A stretch of 64,000 nt of DNA. Origin: Roseiarcus sp963824475. GTDB taxonomy: Bacteria; Pseudomonadota; Alphaproteobacteria; Rhizobiales; Beijerinckiaceae. Made by a program: the position numbers and the translations under genes. Below are positions 53,434 to 63,305 of the stretch, piece after piece; the first letter of the stretch is position 1, and every line of letters begins with the position of its first letter. The notes under the pieces were generated by a model that made no database searches, was not told the origin of the DNA, and saw only the letters and a list, made by a program, of their open reading frames with translations. The DNA lies in contig CAWGPR010000005.1 of assembly GCA_963824475.1 (NCBI GenBank), positions 310,001 through 374,000 on the forward strand, in the 5' to 3' direction.

Positions 53434-54867
53434 TCACGAAAGCCCGATGTGCAGCCGAGGCCTGCGCGTGCCTGGTGAAGGGTCAGGGCTCCCCGGTCTT
53501 TGGCTCCTCGATCTGTACGCCGCCCAACCCACAGGTAAGGGCCGCCAGTATCGACCTATTTCGGCGGCGTTAATAACAAACACCACCCACAAAAATTCAA
53601 AGGCGCGCATCCACAAGCTTTCAAAAAAGTTATAGAGGATAATAAAGAGAGCAAGCGAGAGTACGAGCCGCGCCCGAGTCGGGTCGCGGTCCGCGACGCG
53701 CCCGACGGCGTGAAGGGTTGCGATGAGGAAGGCTAGGAGGAAAGCAAGGCCGACGTAACCCATCTCCAGCTTTGTATCAATATAGCCATTATGTGCATTC
53801 GGCATCGCCTTGACCCAGCCTGGAGCGTCAGTGACGGCAGGCGAGTCGGGGACGAGCCAAAAAGATTGGTATCCCCATCCTACGAGCGGATTACGTGCGA
53901 TCTCATCATCGGCGAAATCCCATATAACGGTACGACCTGTCAAACTCGAATCTCCGTATAGCATATAAGATATACGCTCAAAATTGAAGTTGGATACACT
54001 CGATAGTAGCGTAAAGCAAAGTGGTATAGATAGTAGAATTATCGCCACAGAGACGCCCGTTAACCTTCTGACCATCAACGTAAGCGCAGCAAGGAATGGA
54101 CAGACTAATGCAAGGCCAAGAGCGGTCTTTGAACTGCTCAAGTAGACGAGTAAAAAAGCTAAAGCGACAATGATAATACCGAACACTCTCCGCCAACCGC
54201 GACAGACAATTTCATGCAATGACAACAAAAATGCGACAGCAGCACACTCTCCCAGATAATTCTTACCCTCAAAATATCCTTGATAGCCTATATCCACGAG
54301 CGTCGAACCATACGTGACGATCGTCGAGCTGCCGCGAAGCACGAAGTAAAGATTCAAAATCAAAGAGAAGGCGAAGCATAGAAACACGGCGCGCATGATA
54401 TCGGCTGTTCGACCCGCCAGAAGGGCAGGCAAAACAATAGATGTAAGAATCATCACCTGCTGAGCAAATCTAACGAACGAACGCTCCGGGCTGAAAGCCC
54501 ACAGTACGCTTGCCCCAGCAAACGCAAGATACGCGAGCAGACAGATGATGTGCGGCGGCAAGGTAAGGCGAGAACGATTTTGCCCGACCAAGACAACAGA
54601 AATCGCAACCATGACAGGCCAGAAAATTCGAGCTTCCGGGCGGGCCTCCAATGCCTGGCCCTCGGCGACAGGAAAATTGAAGATCAATAATGGGTACACT
54701 ATTAAAGCAAAAATACATGCCGAGATCGGGAGGATTGTGTATTTGTCAATCATTGCTTTGGGGGTTGGGCCGCCCAAAACGGTACGCGACGCGCCCCGGC
54801 TTTGGCGCGTGTCGTAGCTCCGGGCACGGTTCGTCTCCGATATTCGGGAATACATGCCCTGGCTCAT
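53434..54867 (-). CDS. O-antigen ligase/polymerase family protein (Wzy/WaaL-like)
   Basis: Up to 477 residues from 54867; an ATG at 54753 (MIDKYTILPIS) gives a shorter version that starts just before the first membrane helix and may be the true start. About 11 hydrophobic helices; a large periplasmic loop reads DSSLTGRTVIWDFADDEIARNPLVGWGYQSFW, and GRT...W...NPLVGWG is the Wzy_C motif. Joins or polymerises glycan units outside the inner membrane. Codon use and base composition are more A+T-rich than elsewhere in the cluster, a sign of transfer. Confidence 0.9.
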   Translation of the reverse strand: MSQGMYSRISETNRARSYDTRQSRGASRTVLGGPTPKAMIDKYTILPISACIFALIVYPLLIFNFPVAEGQALEARPEARIFWPVMVAISVVLVGQNRSRLTLPPHIICLLAYLAFAGASVLWAFSPERSFVRFAQQVMILTSIVLPALLAGRTADIMRAVFLCFAFSLILNLYFVLRGSSTIVTYGSTLVDIGYQGYFEGKNYLGECAAVAFLLSLHEIVCRGWRRVFGIIIVALAFLLVYLSSSKTALGLALVCPFLAALTLMVRRLTGVSVAIILLSIPLCFTLLSSVSNFNFERISYMLYGDSSLTGRTVIWDFADDEIARNPLVGWGYQSFWLVPDSPAVTDAPGWVKAMPNAHNGYIDTKLEMGYVGLAFLLAFLIATLHAVGRVADRDPTRARLVLSLALFIILYNFFESLWMRAFEFLWVVFVINAAEIGRYWRPLPVGWAAYRSRSQRPGSPDPSPGTRRPRLHIGLS

Positions 54868-55820
54868 TTCAAGAATTCGCCTCTCGGTGGTTCAGGCTTT
54901 CCCATGCTCATCCATCGGATCCGGTTCGCGTGTTGGCGTCTCCACCCGTAGTTTTAAGCAACACGGCGAAGAACACCCACTTCACAGATCCGAGCTCGAC
55001 GAATAGCCACCGGCCCACCACCTCGCCAGTGGCAGACATCCTAGAGGGTTGCGTCGTGTAAGTCCACGTCGAACTCGTTGAGTGGGACCTCAGCTTGTAG
55101 TCCCTTGCCCCATCACCGGCCAGTTTCCAGCAAGAAGTCAATCTGACGACACCGCGACACGTGATTCGGTGCCGCCGGAAGACGCCACAGCCAAGTTCGG
55201 CCAGGCGCAGATCCGGCCCACCGATCACCTGCAGCAGGGCGCTCCTTTCTCTGGCTGTCAAGCGTTTGGTCTATCGGACCTGTCCGCCCAGCCAAATAAG
55301 AGAGTGTCGATGAGGGTGCCGTTTTGCCCGCACCGACCCACCCGGTTGTAGAAGTCGCGTGTCGCGGCTGTGCCCCTTGGTCGATTAGACCTGACATGCA
55401 CCTTCGTCGCCTAAACGGAGCTTCGCGTCTTTTCTTGAAGCGCGCTTTGGCTACCGCGCCGTGAACGAGGTATTAGCCGACATTGCCCCAGATTACGGCC
55501 GTTGCAAGGGCATGATCGTTCCATCGGGCGCCTTAGCCCGTTGAGCGCGGGTAGGACCGTTGAAATCACGGTTTGGTAAACGGCGAGGCGGGAAACCCGT
55601 ACCTTTTGCTTGCATCAAGGTGGCATCAAGTCGCACCGCTTGGCGTATCAAGGTTCCATGCAGTGTCATGCACACGGGGTTAAACAAGCACTGCGCAACC
55701 GCCCCCCTTCGACTCGCAGCATAACCTAATCGAACCGCGTAATAGGCGACCAGTATGCCTGTTGGGGTGGGAGGGGCAGCGCGCCAAGGCGCCACCCGTC
55801 CCCGATCGCCCATCACCGGC
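54868..55820. other. Large gap in the polysaccharide cluster
   Basis: About 950 bases with no gene I can support. Short open frames occur on both strands (minus 54908-55261, 55113-55397 and 55493-55942) without recognisable motifs. A short plus-strand stretch near 55440 (FLEARFGYRAVNEVLADIA) looks protein-like but has no context. It is probably the decayed remains of one or two genes, plus the promoter for the genes to its left. Confidence 0.4.
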
Positions 55821-57818
55821 TCAAGGTTGCGTGAACGGCGTCCCTGCGTCGTAGCGCGCCTTGGCGGGCAATCCACTACACTTGCCGCCACAGCCCGTGA
55901 GAAGCTGAGGCGATTCGGTCGGCACGACCCAAGGCCACCCATATCCGCTCCCGGCGTTGAAGAAGGCTGGCTTCCGAGTCAGGTATAGTGAATTCGGCAG
56001 AGAGTGGGCGGTATCAGTCGCGGCCCAAACCACCGAATTGGTGACATAGTCGTAGTTGCCGTCACGGATTGCCGTAGCAGCCACATGCGGGTCGTATCCC
56101 CGTGGACTGATGTCCATATACCCTAGTTCCCAGATACATTTTGATGGAATGTTGTTGGCGCTGCCGATGCAATTATACGTCCATCCGCTCATTCGCCCAG
56201 GCGTTCCCAATACGTTACCGATGAACGACATCCAATAAGCATAGGCATGGGCGCCGCCGGCGCGCAACGGCCCGCAACAGCCGGCGGTATCGTCGATAGG
56301 CGTACCATCAAGAGCCTTGAATAGCTTCCGAAAACCGCTGAAATAGTTGCGCAAGAACGTGTGGTAGATAGCATTGCCGTGCGTTTGGTCGCTGTCCGTG
56401 TTGAAACTATAATTGCCCTCGAACAGCATGTGATGGCTGCCGACCATATGACTGCCGTTAACTCCAACTTCTATCCAACCGTCCGTCCCATTGATATAGC
56501 CGTCGTCCATGTAGTTGTAGGCGACAACGGAGCCCGCCCCCGAGGAGCGCGCCACTATCACCTTGTTGGCGAGAACCGAGATGCTGTTTTCGATCAGGTT
56601 CTCGGATGAGCCCCATGCCGAGCTGATCGCATAGCCTCCGCCGCCGGGGACTGGCCAGACTGCGTTGTGGACATACACTCCTTCCAGCTGGACACGGAAA
56701 GCACGGTTGAGATCAAAGCCATCGCCAAGCCATAACGTGCTCTCGACGTTTTTCGCCCAGCAATAGGCCGCATTCTGAAATATCAATTGGCCGTCATCGC
56801 CGTGGGACAGGGTCATGCTTTCGACCCCGGCGTTGGTGGTCGGAGCAGGCGCGAAATTATACAGTTGAGCCTGATGGCTTACTCGATAGGAGATCGTGAG
56901 CGGCGAGTTGAAGGTAATGGTATTGCCTGAGATTGCCGATATTTGGTGCATCTCATTGGTTGGCCGGTCGCAGTTCGAAAACCAGCAGCCCGCACTGCCC
57001 GACGTATACGGATACGTGCTGGCGTCGAGATCGTCGACATATTGATAATAGGGGTTATGCTTTTGCCAGACGACCCGATAGTCCGGCGACGCCCAAATTT
57101 GCCTGTTCGTCCAAATGACGTCGGGCTGCCAACCGGCGCCCGACGCCTCGTCCAGCAAGACGACCTGCCCGACCGAGAACCCGGCTGTGCTGACCACATC
57201 AAGCGAATTTGACCCAGCGGCGGCATCGGCGGTCAGGGTGGTCGTCGCCCCCGCCGTGGTCCCCCACCGCCGCGGCCCGACGATGATCATCGGCGAGGGT
57301 TTAGAGCCGGGAGTGTAGCTATTCAGCGTGGCGCCATTGGTCCTCTGCAATATCGTCGAGCCCGGCCCTGCGCCCCGCAGAGTTATCCCCTTGTTGAGCA
57401 GGACATAATTGCCCTCAACAATGGTAAAGGCGCCGGCTCCAAGTTGGACGACTTGGCCGAGTGGGCAGGCAGCGATGGCGTTCTGAATATTTGTCGTGTC
57501 GTCCTTAGCCGACCCCAGCGGGTTGACCGTGGCGCAAACTGTGGACCGGTTCGGAATGCCGCCGACGGAAAGCATTCCCGCAGAGCTCCAGTTCGCGGAC
57601 GCATTCCGGTCGGGCGTCAGCAGGCCGCTGGCGTCGGCGACACCTTAACTCGGCGGCGGAGTCACCGGCGGCTTTGTACGATCTAGCTTTATAGTTATGA
57701 TCGGAGCCGCTCCCTGATGGCCAGTGATCGCGCGATTGCTCTCAACCGTGACGGCCGAAGCGATCCCGGGAGGCAGCACAGTCAACACCGTAGCAGCAAG
57801 AAGAAAGGCGCGTTTCAT
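55821..57818 (-). pseudogene. Secreted right-handed beta-helix protein (pectate-lyase-like), one in-frame stop
   Basis: The open coding frame from ATG 57818 begins with a signal peptide (MKRAFLLAATVLTVLPPGIASA), a linker rich in Thr and Pro, then TAA at 57645-57647. The same frame continues for about 600 residues: NPLGSAKDDTTNIQNAIAACPLG is the standard opening of pectate-lyase-type coils, and GITLRGAGPGSTIL, VESMTLSHGDD and VYVHNAVWPV are typical beta-helix coils. The C-terminus is aromatic-rich. Role by analogy: an extracellular polysaccharide-binding or -cleaving protein linked to the polysaccharide made here. The stop sits in GAGTTAAGG; GAGTCAAGG would read Gln, so a C-to-T change or miscall at a GAGTC site is likely. 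Confidence 0.75.
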
Positions 57819-57888
57819 TGTGTCGCTCCCTCATAAATCGATGAGGATTAGCTCCCAGTTCAAAGAACGGAGGAATACGGGGGAGGTC

Positions 57889-58967
57889 TCATGACCGCGT
57901 TGCGGCGCGAATCCGATTGACGAGGCGATCGACCGCGGCGGGACGAGACGCCTGCTCGAGGCGCCACACAGCGATCTGCGCGGCAGCTGTACGCGGCAGC
58001 ATCCCCACGCAAAGGAACCACGCGGCGAGCAAGACGCGACGTCGCCAAGGTAGCCGCGCGCGGCGGAGCGCCCAGGCGCCGCGAAGTGCGAGGGAGAGCC
58101 GCGAATCAGCCGGCGTTGGGTGGTTCGCGGGATCGAGGCAGAGCGAAGCGATCCGGTTCTCCAGGTGAAAGGTGTCCCGGAGCCCTGGCTCGGAACGGAC
58201 ACGGAGGCCGAGCTCGGCTGCCTTAGCCCGGAGCGCCTCGTATCGCGCCGCGTCGTGCTCGAGCCGCCACCGGAGCCGCGGCCGCAACTGATTCGAGAAG
58301 TGTGAGTGGTTCGCGCTGTGCTGGACGTAGGCGCCGAGCCGCTGCTCGATCAACCTCACGGTACCGAAAAGCGGTGCGAGGGTGCAGACGTACCCGTCAG
58401 CGCCCTGAAGGAAGGGCTCCTCCGGCATTGGTAGGATGGCATCGAGTGCGTGTCGGCAGAACGCGTTCCCGGCCGTGACGGTCCCCTCGTACCGACCCAT
58501 CAAGAGCAACAGAGGAACGACGTCGCCATCGTCAAACTGAACTTCGGGCGCGGGAAAAAGTCCATGATCCGCCCGGCGGCGTCGACGAGATCGAGCCGAT
58601 ACTGCACTTTCGCAACGCCGGGAGCGAACTTCGGGACGAGAATTTCGACCGCCTGCGGGTAGAGGTGGTCGTCCGCGTCGAGAAAGATTACGATCTCTCC
58701 GCGGCTCGCCGCGAAGCCGGAGTTGAATGCTGCGCCGTGGCCAGCGTTGACCACCTTCAGGACAGGCGTCACTCGCTGCGCGAACGATTGGATGATTTGT
58801 TGAGATCCATCGGTCGAGGCGTCGTCTACAACCACCACTTCGACGTGCGGGTAGGTCTGGGCGAGCGCGCTGCCGACGCAGCGAGGGAGGAACCGCGCGT
58901 AATTGTAGTTGTTCACGACGATTGAGACAAGCGGCGCGGCCACGGAAATCTCCGAGCGTCGCATCAT
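57889..58967 (-). pseudogene. Glycosyltransferase family 2, one frameshift
   Basis: Starts at ATG 58967 or 58964. The GT2 core is clear: PLVSIVVNNYNYARFL, VEVVVVDDASTDGSQQII, VNAGHGAAFNSGFAASRGEIVIFLDADD with the DxD motif near residue 105. The frame is lost at about 58555-58559 and resumes one frame over with EVQFDDGDVVP and GRYEGTVTAGNAFCRHALD, the usual acceptor region, running to 57889. One more T in the T run (A run on the plus strand) gives DFFPAPEVQF and a protein of about 359 residues. It is probably intact in the cell. Makes a glycosidic bond on the cytoplasmic face. Confidence 0.85.
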
Positions 58968-59086
58968 CCCGGAATGCTGATCGGGCAGTGGAGTGAACTG
59001 TTCATTTTCGACCCAAGAGTCTGCGCGGGATCGGCTACGGAAGCGTCCTCGATTTCGTAAGCAAGGCAATAACCAGCGACGTTATA

Positions 59087-60246
59087 CCAAAGGCCCCGCG
59101 AGCTGACTCACATTGTGGATTCACAGAGGGCGAGATTTCTGACTCCATTGGCGTGGGGAGATTCGCGCCATGCCATCAGCGGTCAGATTGCGAGACGACT
59201 ATTCGGCTAAGGAGCTTCGGGCGCTCGCCCGGCGCTCGAAGGACGCCAACCAGAGCCGGCGGCTTCTGTCCTTGGCCGCGGTTCGGGACGGGATGGACCG
59301 AGGCGCGGCGGCGAAGATCGGCGGCATGGACCGGCAGACGCTGCGCGACTGGGTCCATCGCTTCAACGCTTTCGGACCGGAGGGTCTGTTCGACAATTGG
59401 ACGGCGGGTCCCAAGCCTCGCCTGTCGGAGGAGCAACGGGCCCAGTTCGCGCAGATCGTCGAGGCCGGGCCGGATCGTGAGAAGGACGGCGTCGTACGCT
59501 GGCGGCGGATCGACCTCAAGCGCGTCATCGCCGAGAGGTTCGGCGTCGACTTTCACCCGCGCTATGTCGGAAAGCTTCTGAAGAAGCTCGGCTTCTCGCA
59601 TATGAGCGCACGGCCCCGTCATCCGGCTCAGGATGAGCGGATCGTCGAGGGATTTAAAAAAACTTCCCGCGCGCGCTGAAGGCTCATCTCGAAGGGCTGC
59701 CCGAGACGACGCCGGTCGAGATCTGGTTTTCGGATGAGGCCCGGATTGGCCAGAAGAACGGCCTTGTCCGCCAATGGGCCAGGCGTGGAACGCGGCCAAG
59801 GCAGCCCGCCGATCAGCGCTATGACAACGCCTATCTGTTCGGCGCGATCTGTCCCGCTCGCGGGGTCGGAGCGGCTTTGGCGCTTCCTCGTGCCGACACC
59901 GACATGATGCAACTTCACCTCGACGAAATCTCGCGCAATGTCGCTACGGGCGCCCATGCCGTGCTCCTGCTCGACCGGGCCGGATGGCACATCACGGGCA
60001 AGCTCGACGTGCCCGACAACATCACGCCGATCTTCCTGCCCTCGCGCGCGCCGGAACTGAACCCGGTCGAGAATGTCTGGCAGTATCTCCGTCAGAACTG
60101 GCTTTCAAACACCGTCTTCGAAAACTACGACGCCATCATCGACGCCGCATGCGCCGCATGGCGAAAGCTCATCGCCAAACCCGAAACCATCACATCCATC
60201 GGAATGCGCGACTGGGCGCATGTCGGTCAGCCGCTATGACCTTTGG
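59087..60246 (+). mobile_element. IS630-family element between the flippase and GT2 genes
   Basis: 1,160 bp. CCAAAGG...CCTTTGG termini sit between TA dinucleotides at 59085-59086 and 60247-60248. The inner repeats also share GCTGAC. It separates the flippase from the glycosyltransferase and may cut or drive their transcription. Confidence 0.88.
59170..60239 (+). CDS. IS630-family transposase made by -1 frameshifting
   Basis: The first frame (59170-59679) has the helix-turn-helix region LRDDYSAKELRALARRSKDA, DRQTLRDWVHRFNAFG and a linker ending EGFKK. At 59656-59662 a run of seven A (TTTAAAAAAAC) lies at the end of the first frame; a -1 shift reads KKNFPRALKAHLEGLPETTPVEIWFSDEAR, which supplies the first Asp. 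The second Asp is in LLLDRAGWH and the Glu in LNPVENVWQYL, ending at 60239. Programmed slippage on A runs is known in IS630 relatives. A homopolymer miscall (eight A) is the alternative. Confidence 0.85.
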
Positions 60247-60248
60247 TA

Positions 60249-61721
60249 TTAGCAATCCGACGCTGCGACAGGAACTGCTGAGGACCTCAATCCTCTCAGG
60301 AGATCCAGGTACAGTGATTTCTGCCCCGCAACCAGCAAGAGCACCCCGAAGAATGTCACGAAAAGAACGCTGCTTTCTAGAACCAATCGGGGCAAAGGAG
60401 AAAAGAATTGCCCGTACGTCAGCCGGACCCCAAACGCGACCCCTCCAGCCACCACGCCCGAGGCCGCCGGACCGCTCACCGCCAGCAGTATGTCTCGGAG
60501 AGAAACCACTGTTTCGTGCACGCACCACAAAATACGCGGAATGAGCAACAACGTCAGCACCGCCGAGTAGGCGAAGGCGACCCCTTTGGGTCCATAAGGC
60601 AACCCGATAACGTAACCCGTGATCATGAACGGCGCGAAGACAAGCGCAATCCTCAAGCTTCGTGCTCCCAGCCCTATTGAAAAGATAAACCACTCTAGAG
60701 GATTGATAATCGCAAAGATCGCAATCGCCGGAGCCAGCAAGCGAACAATCGCCGCCGCGTCTTTCCACTTTGGTCCTAGAACAACGAATACCAATTCATC
60801 AGCAAAAAGAACGCAGGTAACGGTAATGGGTAACGCAAGTCCTAGGAGCAGAGAGAAGCCCTTCAGGAAATAGCTCTTGAGGCGAACGGGATCGTCCTGG
60901 AGTCTGGACAATGCCGCAAACCCCACCTCGCCGACCGCCGAATTCAGTTGCTCTGTTGGAATATTGACCAACTGGTAAGCCCTCCCGTAAATTCCGATTG
61001 CGTCGGCGCCCCAGAAGCGGCCTATCAAAACCTTCTCAGCATTATAAGCGACATAGGTTACGAGGCTACTCAGAGTGACGGTGACGCCGAAGAGCATCAG
61101 AGACCGCACTCCGGCCTGTCTCAGTGGTACCCCCGGTACCCAGCCCGTGGTCAGCCAGAGACCAAGAGTGCCAGCAAGTGGAGAAGCGATCGACATCCAC
61201 ACGAGGGCCCAATATCCGTAGCCGGCTTCAGCGCCGCCAATGCCGACCGCCGCTCCTACCATCAAAGAGACCACGTTTATCACAGCCAGGGCCGCCCAAC
61301 GCATTTCGCGTTGAAGAAGCGCTTGGTGTTGTGTTCCTGCCGCGTTGAAAGGAAATCCAAGCGCCAGCACAGCTGTTATGCCAAACAGCCGAGGATCGCC
61401 ATAAAAGGTAGCGATAGCCGGCGCCATCGCTACCGCGGTGAGCCCGAGCAGCGCTCCAATCAATATGTTGATCCAGAATAATGTCGAGGACTGCTCCTCC
61501 GAGATGGTCATTCGCTGAACGGCGGCAGACGAGAGCCCAAAATCGCGGAGGAAATTTAACACCCCGGTGAACGCCACCACCATACCCACCAGGCCGAAGT
61601 CTTTCGGGCTCAGGAGCCGAGCCAACGCCATGATGGTGCCCATCCGCAGGAGAAAGGTCGCCCCTAAAGCGCCGAATCTGGCAAGACCACCGCGAAGCGT
61701 CTGCCTCTTCAAATCATGCAT
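60249..61721 (-). CDS. Polysaccharide flippase (Wzx/MOP superfamily)
   Basis: 490 residues from ATG 61721 (MHDLKRQT). About 12-14 membrane helices. N-terminal KRQTLRGGLARFGALGATFLLRMGTIMALARLLSPKDFGLVGM is the usual start of Polysacc_synt flippases, and GADAIGIYGRAYQLVNIPTEQLNSAVGEVGFAALSRLQDD is the family's central motif. Moves lipid-linked oligosaccharide across the inner membrane to the polymerase encoded at 53434. The same frame is open upstream through the rmlC fragment to 62165, which is read-through, not the real start. Confidence 0.92.
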   Translation of the reverse strand: MHDLKRQTLRGGLARFGALGATFLLRMGTIMALARLLSPKDFGLVGMVVAFTGVLNFLRDFGLSSAAVQRMTISEEQSSTLFWINILIGALLGLTAVAMAPAIATFYGDPRLFGITAVLALGFPFNAAGTQHQALLQREMRWAALAVINVVSLMVGAAVGIGGAEAGYGYWALVWMSIASPLAGTLGLWLTTGWVPGVPLRQAGVRSLMLFGVTVTLSSLVTYVAYNAEKVLIGRFWGADAIGIYGRAYQLVNIPTEQLNSAVGEVGFAALSRLQDDPVRLKSYFLKGFSLLLGLALPITVTCVLFADELVFVVLGPKWKDAAAIVRLLAPAIAIFAIINPLEWFIFSIGLGARSLRIALVFAPFMITGYVIGLPYGPKGVAFAYSAVLTLLLIPRILWCVHETVVSLRDILLAVSGPAASGVVAGGVAFGVRLTYGQFFSPLPRLVLESSVLFVTFFGVLLLVAGQKSLYLDLLRGLRSSAVPVAASDC

Positions 61722-61843
61722 GCATTCCTCTTGACCTTTAAAGGGACCGTCGAGCCCGGTGACCGGCTCTCGCGTTTTACCTACGGGGCTCGGGCAATGC
61801 GGGTCCTTCACCGAGATCTTCGTAACCGTCAAAGGCCAGTTTA

Positions 61844-62776
61844 GAGCCTGACTCAAAAGTCTACGGCCTGGCGAGGCGCCTGAGGGCGAGCTGGATGCAA
61901 GCGAGTGTGATGAAGGCCGCGAGGGTATCAGCGAGGTTCTCGTAATCTTTGGCCAGGCGGCGGTTTCGGCCGAACCACGAAAAGGTCCGTTCGACAACCC
62001 AGCGACGCGGCAGGACGATAAATCCTGAACTGTCGTCGGGACGTTTGACGATCTCCACACGCAGCGGCGGCTGCGCGGCGACGGCGTGTTCGACCTGGCG
62101 GGCGTTGTAGCCGCCATCGGCCCAGACGAGTTCGAGCCAATTGAAGCGCTGGCGGATGCGGTCAAACACCAAGGCGGCGCCGTCCCGGTCCTGAATGGCG
62201 GCGGAGTGAACCACCACGCGCAAGGGCAAGCCTTCGGTATCGACCAGAGCGTGGATCTTGCGCCCCTTCACCTTCTTGCTGGCGTCATAACCCACTGCGT
62301 CTGCTTCACCTTTCGCGCATCCCCTTTTTCGGCCGACTTGAGCGACTGGCTGTCGATGACGCCGGCGCTGGGGCTCGCCTCCCGCCCCAGCCGTTCGCGC
62401 AGCGCCGCGCGCAGTTCCTCCCAGATCGCCTCCCATACTCCCTCCCGCTGGAAAGCGCGGAAGATGTTGTAGACCGTCGAGCGCGGCGGGAAGACCCCGT
62501 GCGGCAAATAACGCCACGGGCAACCGGTTCGCAGAAGATAGAAGATCGCGTTCATCGCCAAGCGCATGTCGGTCTGGCGCGGCCGTCCGCCCGGCTTCGC
62601 CGGCGGAATCAGAGGCGCCAAGCGATCCCATTCCGCATCGTTCAGATCGCTCGGCAGACAATCCCCAGCTTGGCGATACCGGCTCCGATCAGCGTCCGTC
62701 CACATCCCGAATCATCCTCAAAATTGCAGATGACCCGGTGAATCATTCCTTCCTTAACGACTTTTGAGACAGGCTC
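61844..62776 (-). mobile_element. IS5-family (IS427-type) insertion sequence in the rmlC-like gene
   Basis: 933 bp. Terminal inverted repeats GAGCCTGACTCAAAAGT and, on the other strand, GAGCCTGTCTCAAAAGT. A TTA target duplication is at 61841-61843 and 62777-62779, the 3-bp size typical of this group. Confidence 0.93.
61861..62705 (-). CDS. IS5-family (IS427-type) transposase in two frames
   Basis: The first frame (62705 to 62268) covers LNDAEWDRLAPLIPPAKPGGRPR, FRAFQREGVWEAI and GVIDSQSLKSAEKG with the first catalytic Asp. The second frame picks up GCAKGEADAVGYDASKKVKGRK and continues through LVWADGGYNARQVE (second Asp) and PRRWVVERTFSWFGRNRRL (Glu) to 61861. The switch is -1 at GAAAAAGGGG (62321-62329 on the plus strand); IS427-group elements often need such a shift. 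A missing G in the G run would also explain it. Confidence 0.87.
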
Positions 62777-63119
62777 TTATGCCTCGCATCGCGTAGCAAA
62801 TACCACAAGTTGATTGTGGCGCATAGGATGCAGAACCAGGTACTTGACCACGATGTCATCGCAGAGGGTCTGAAAACCGTGAGCAAATCCGGCCGGAATA
62901 GATAGTTCGTCTCCCCTCTCGCTCGAAAGTTCGAAATTTAACCACCGACAATATTTCGAGGAATCGGGTCTGACATCGTTGATGACGACCTATATCCAAC
63001 CCTCAATACAGCGCACAACTTTTACTTCGCTGTCCGGCTCACGTTGATAGTGTATGCCTCGAAGGCTGCCCTTGCGCACTGAATACGAAATACTATGTTG
63101 CGGATAGTTCGCCTCAAGC

Positions 63120-63290
63120 CCTTGGGCCGAAAAACGTCGAGCGCGGATGATCGGCCAGCCATTTGAGGACGTTGGGCTGTTTGTGGGCGGCGTAGTTGTC
63201 GACGATGGCGTGGATGAGGGATAACTTTTCCGGGACGGTGCGCTCGACGGCGTTGAGGAAGCGGATGAAGCATGCCGAAAACTTCGTTTC
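63120..63290 (-). pseudogene. IS630-family transposase fragment
   Basis: An isolated internal piece, FIRFLNAVERTVPEK then IVDNYAAHKQPNVLKWLADHP, which is the middle Asp region of DDE_3 transposases (VDNYAAHK). Neither end of the protein is present. It abuts the truncated rmlC-like gene at about 63118 and the next IS5 element at 63306. Confidence 0.75.
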
Positions 63291-63305
63291 ATTCGACTTT
63301 CTCTA

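Larger units (their letters stand above)
61739..63118 (-). pseudogene. RmlC-like sugar 3,5-epimerase, broken by IS5/IS427 insertion, stop and indel
   Basis: Host parts are 62777-63118 and 61739-61843. The first reads PQHSISYSVRKGSLRGIHYQ, VKVVRCIEGWI, then an in-frame TAG at 62990-62992, then DVRPDSSKYCRWLNFELS, IPAGFAHGFQTLCDD, all in RmlC order (SxxKGTLRGxHYQ and GFAHGFQ signatures). One base is missing near 62834 (LVL should read VSASYAPQ). The second part, beyond the IS, reads INWPLTVTKISVKDPHCP, the RmlC C-terminus. The N-terminal ~30 residues are lost at the IS630 remnant. A dTDP-hexose 3,5-epimerase role for the local glycan is likely historical. Confidence 0.65.

Noticed and set aside
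54908..55261. A leftward 117-codon open frame in the cluster gap
   Set aside because: No recognisable motif, poor start context and composition like the surrounding non-coding sequence.
60249..62165. A leftward 638-codon open frame as a single gene
   Set aside because: It fuses IS transposase antisense, the rmlC-like tail and the flippase; the flippase starts at 61721 by its family N-terminus.
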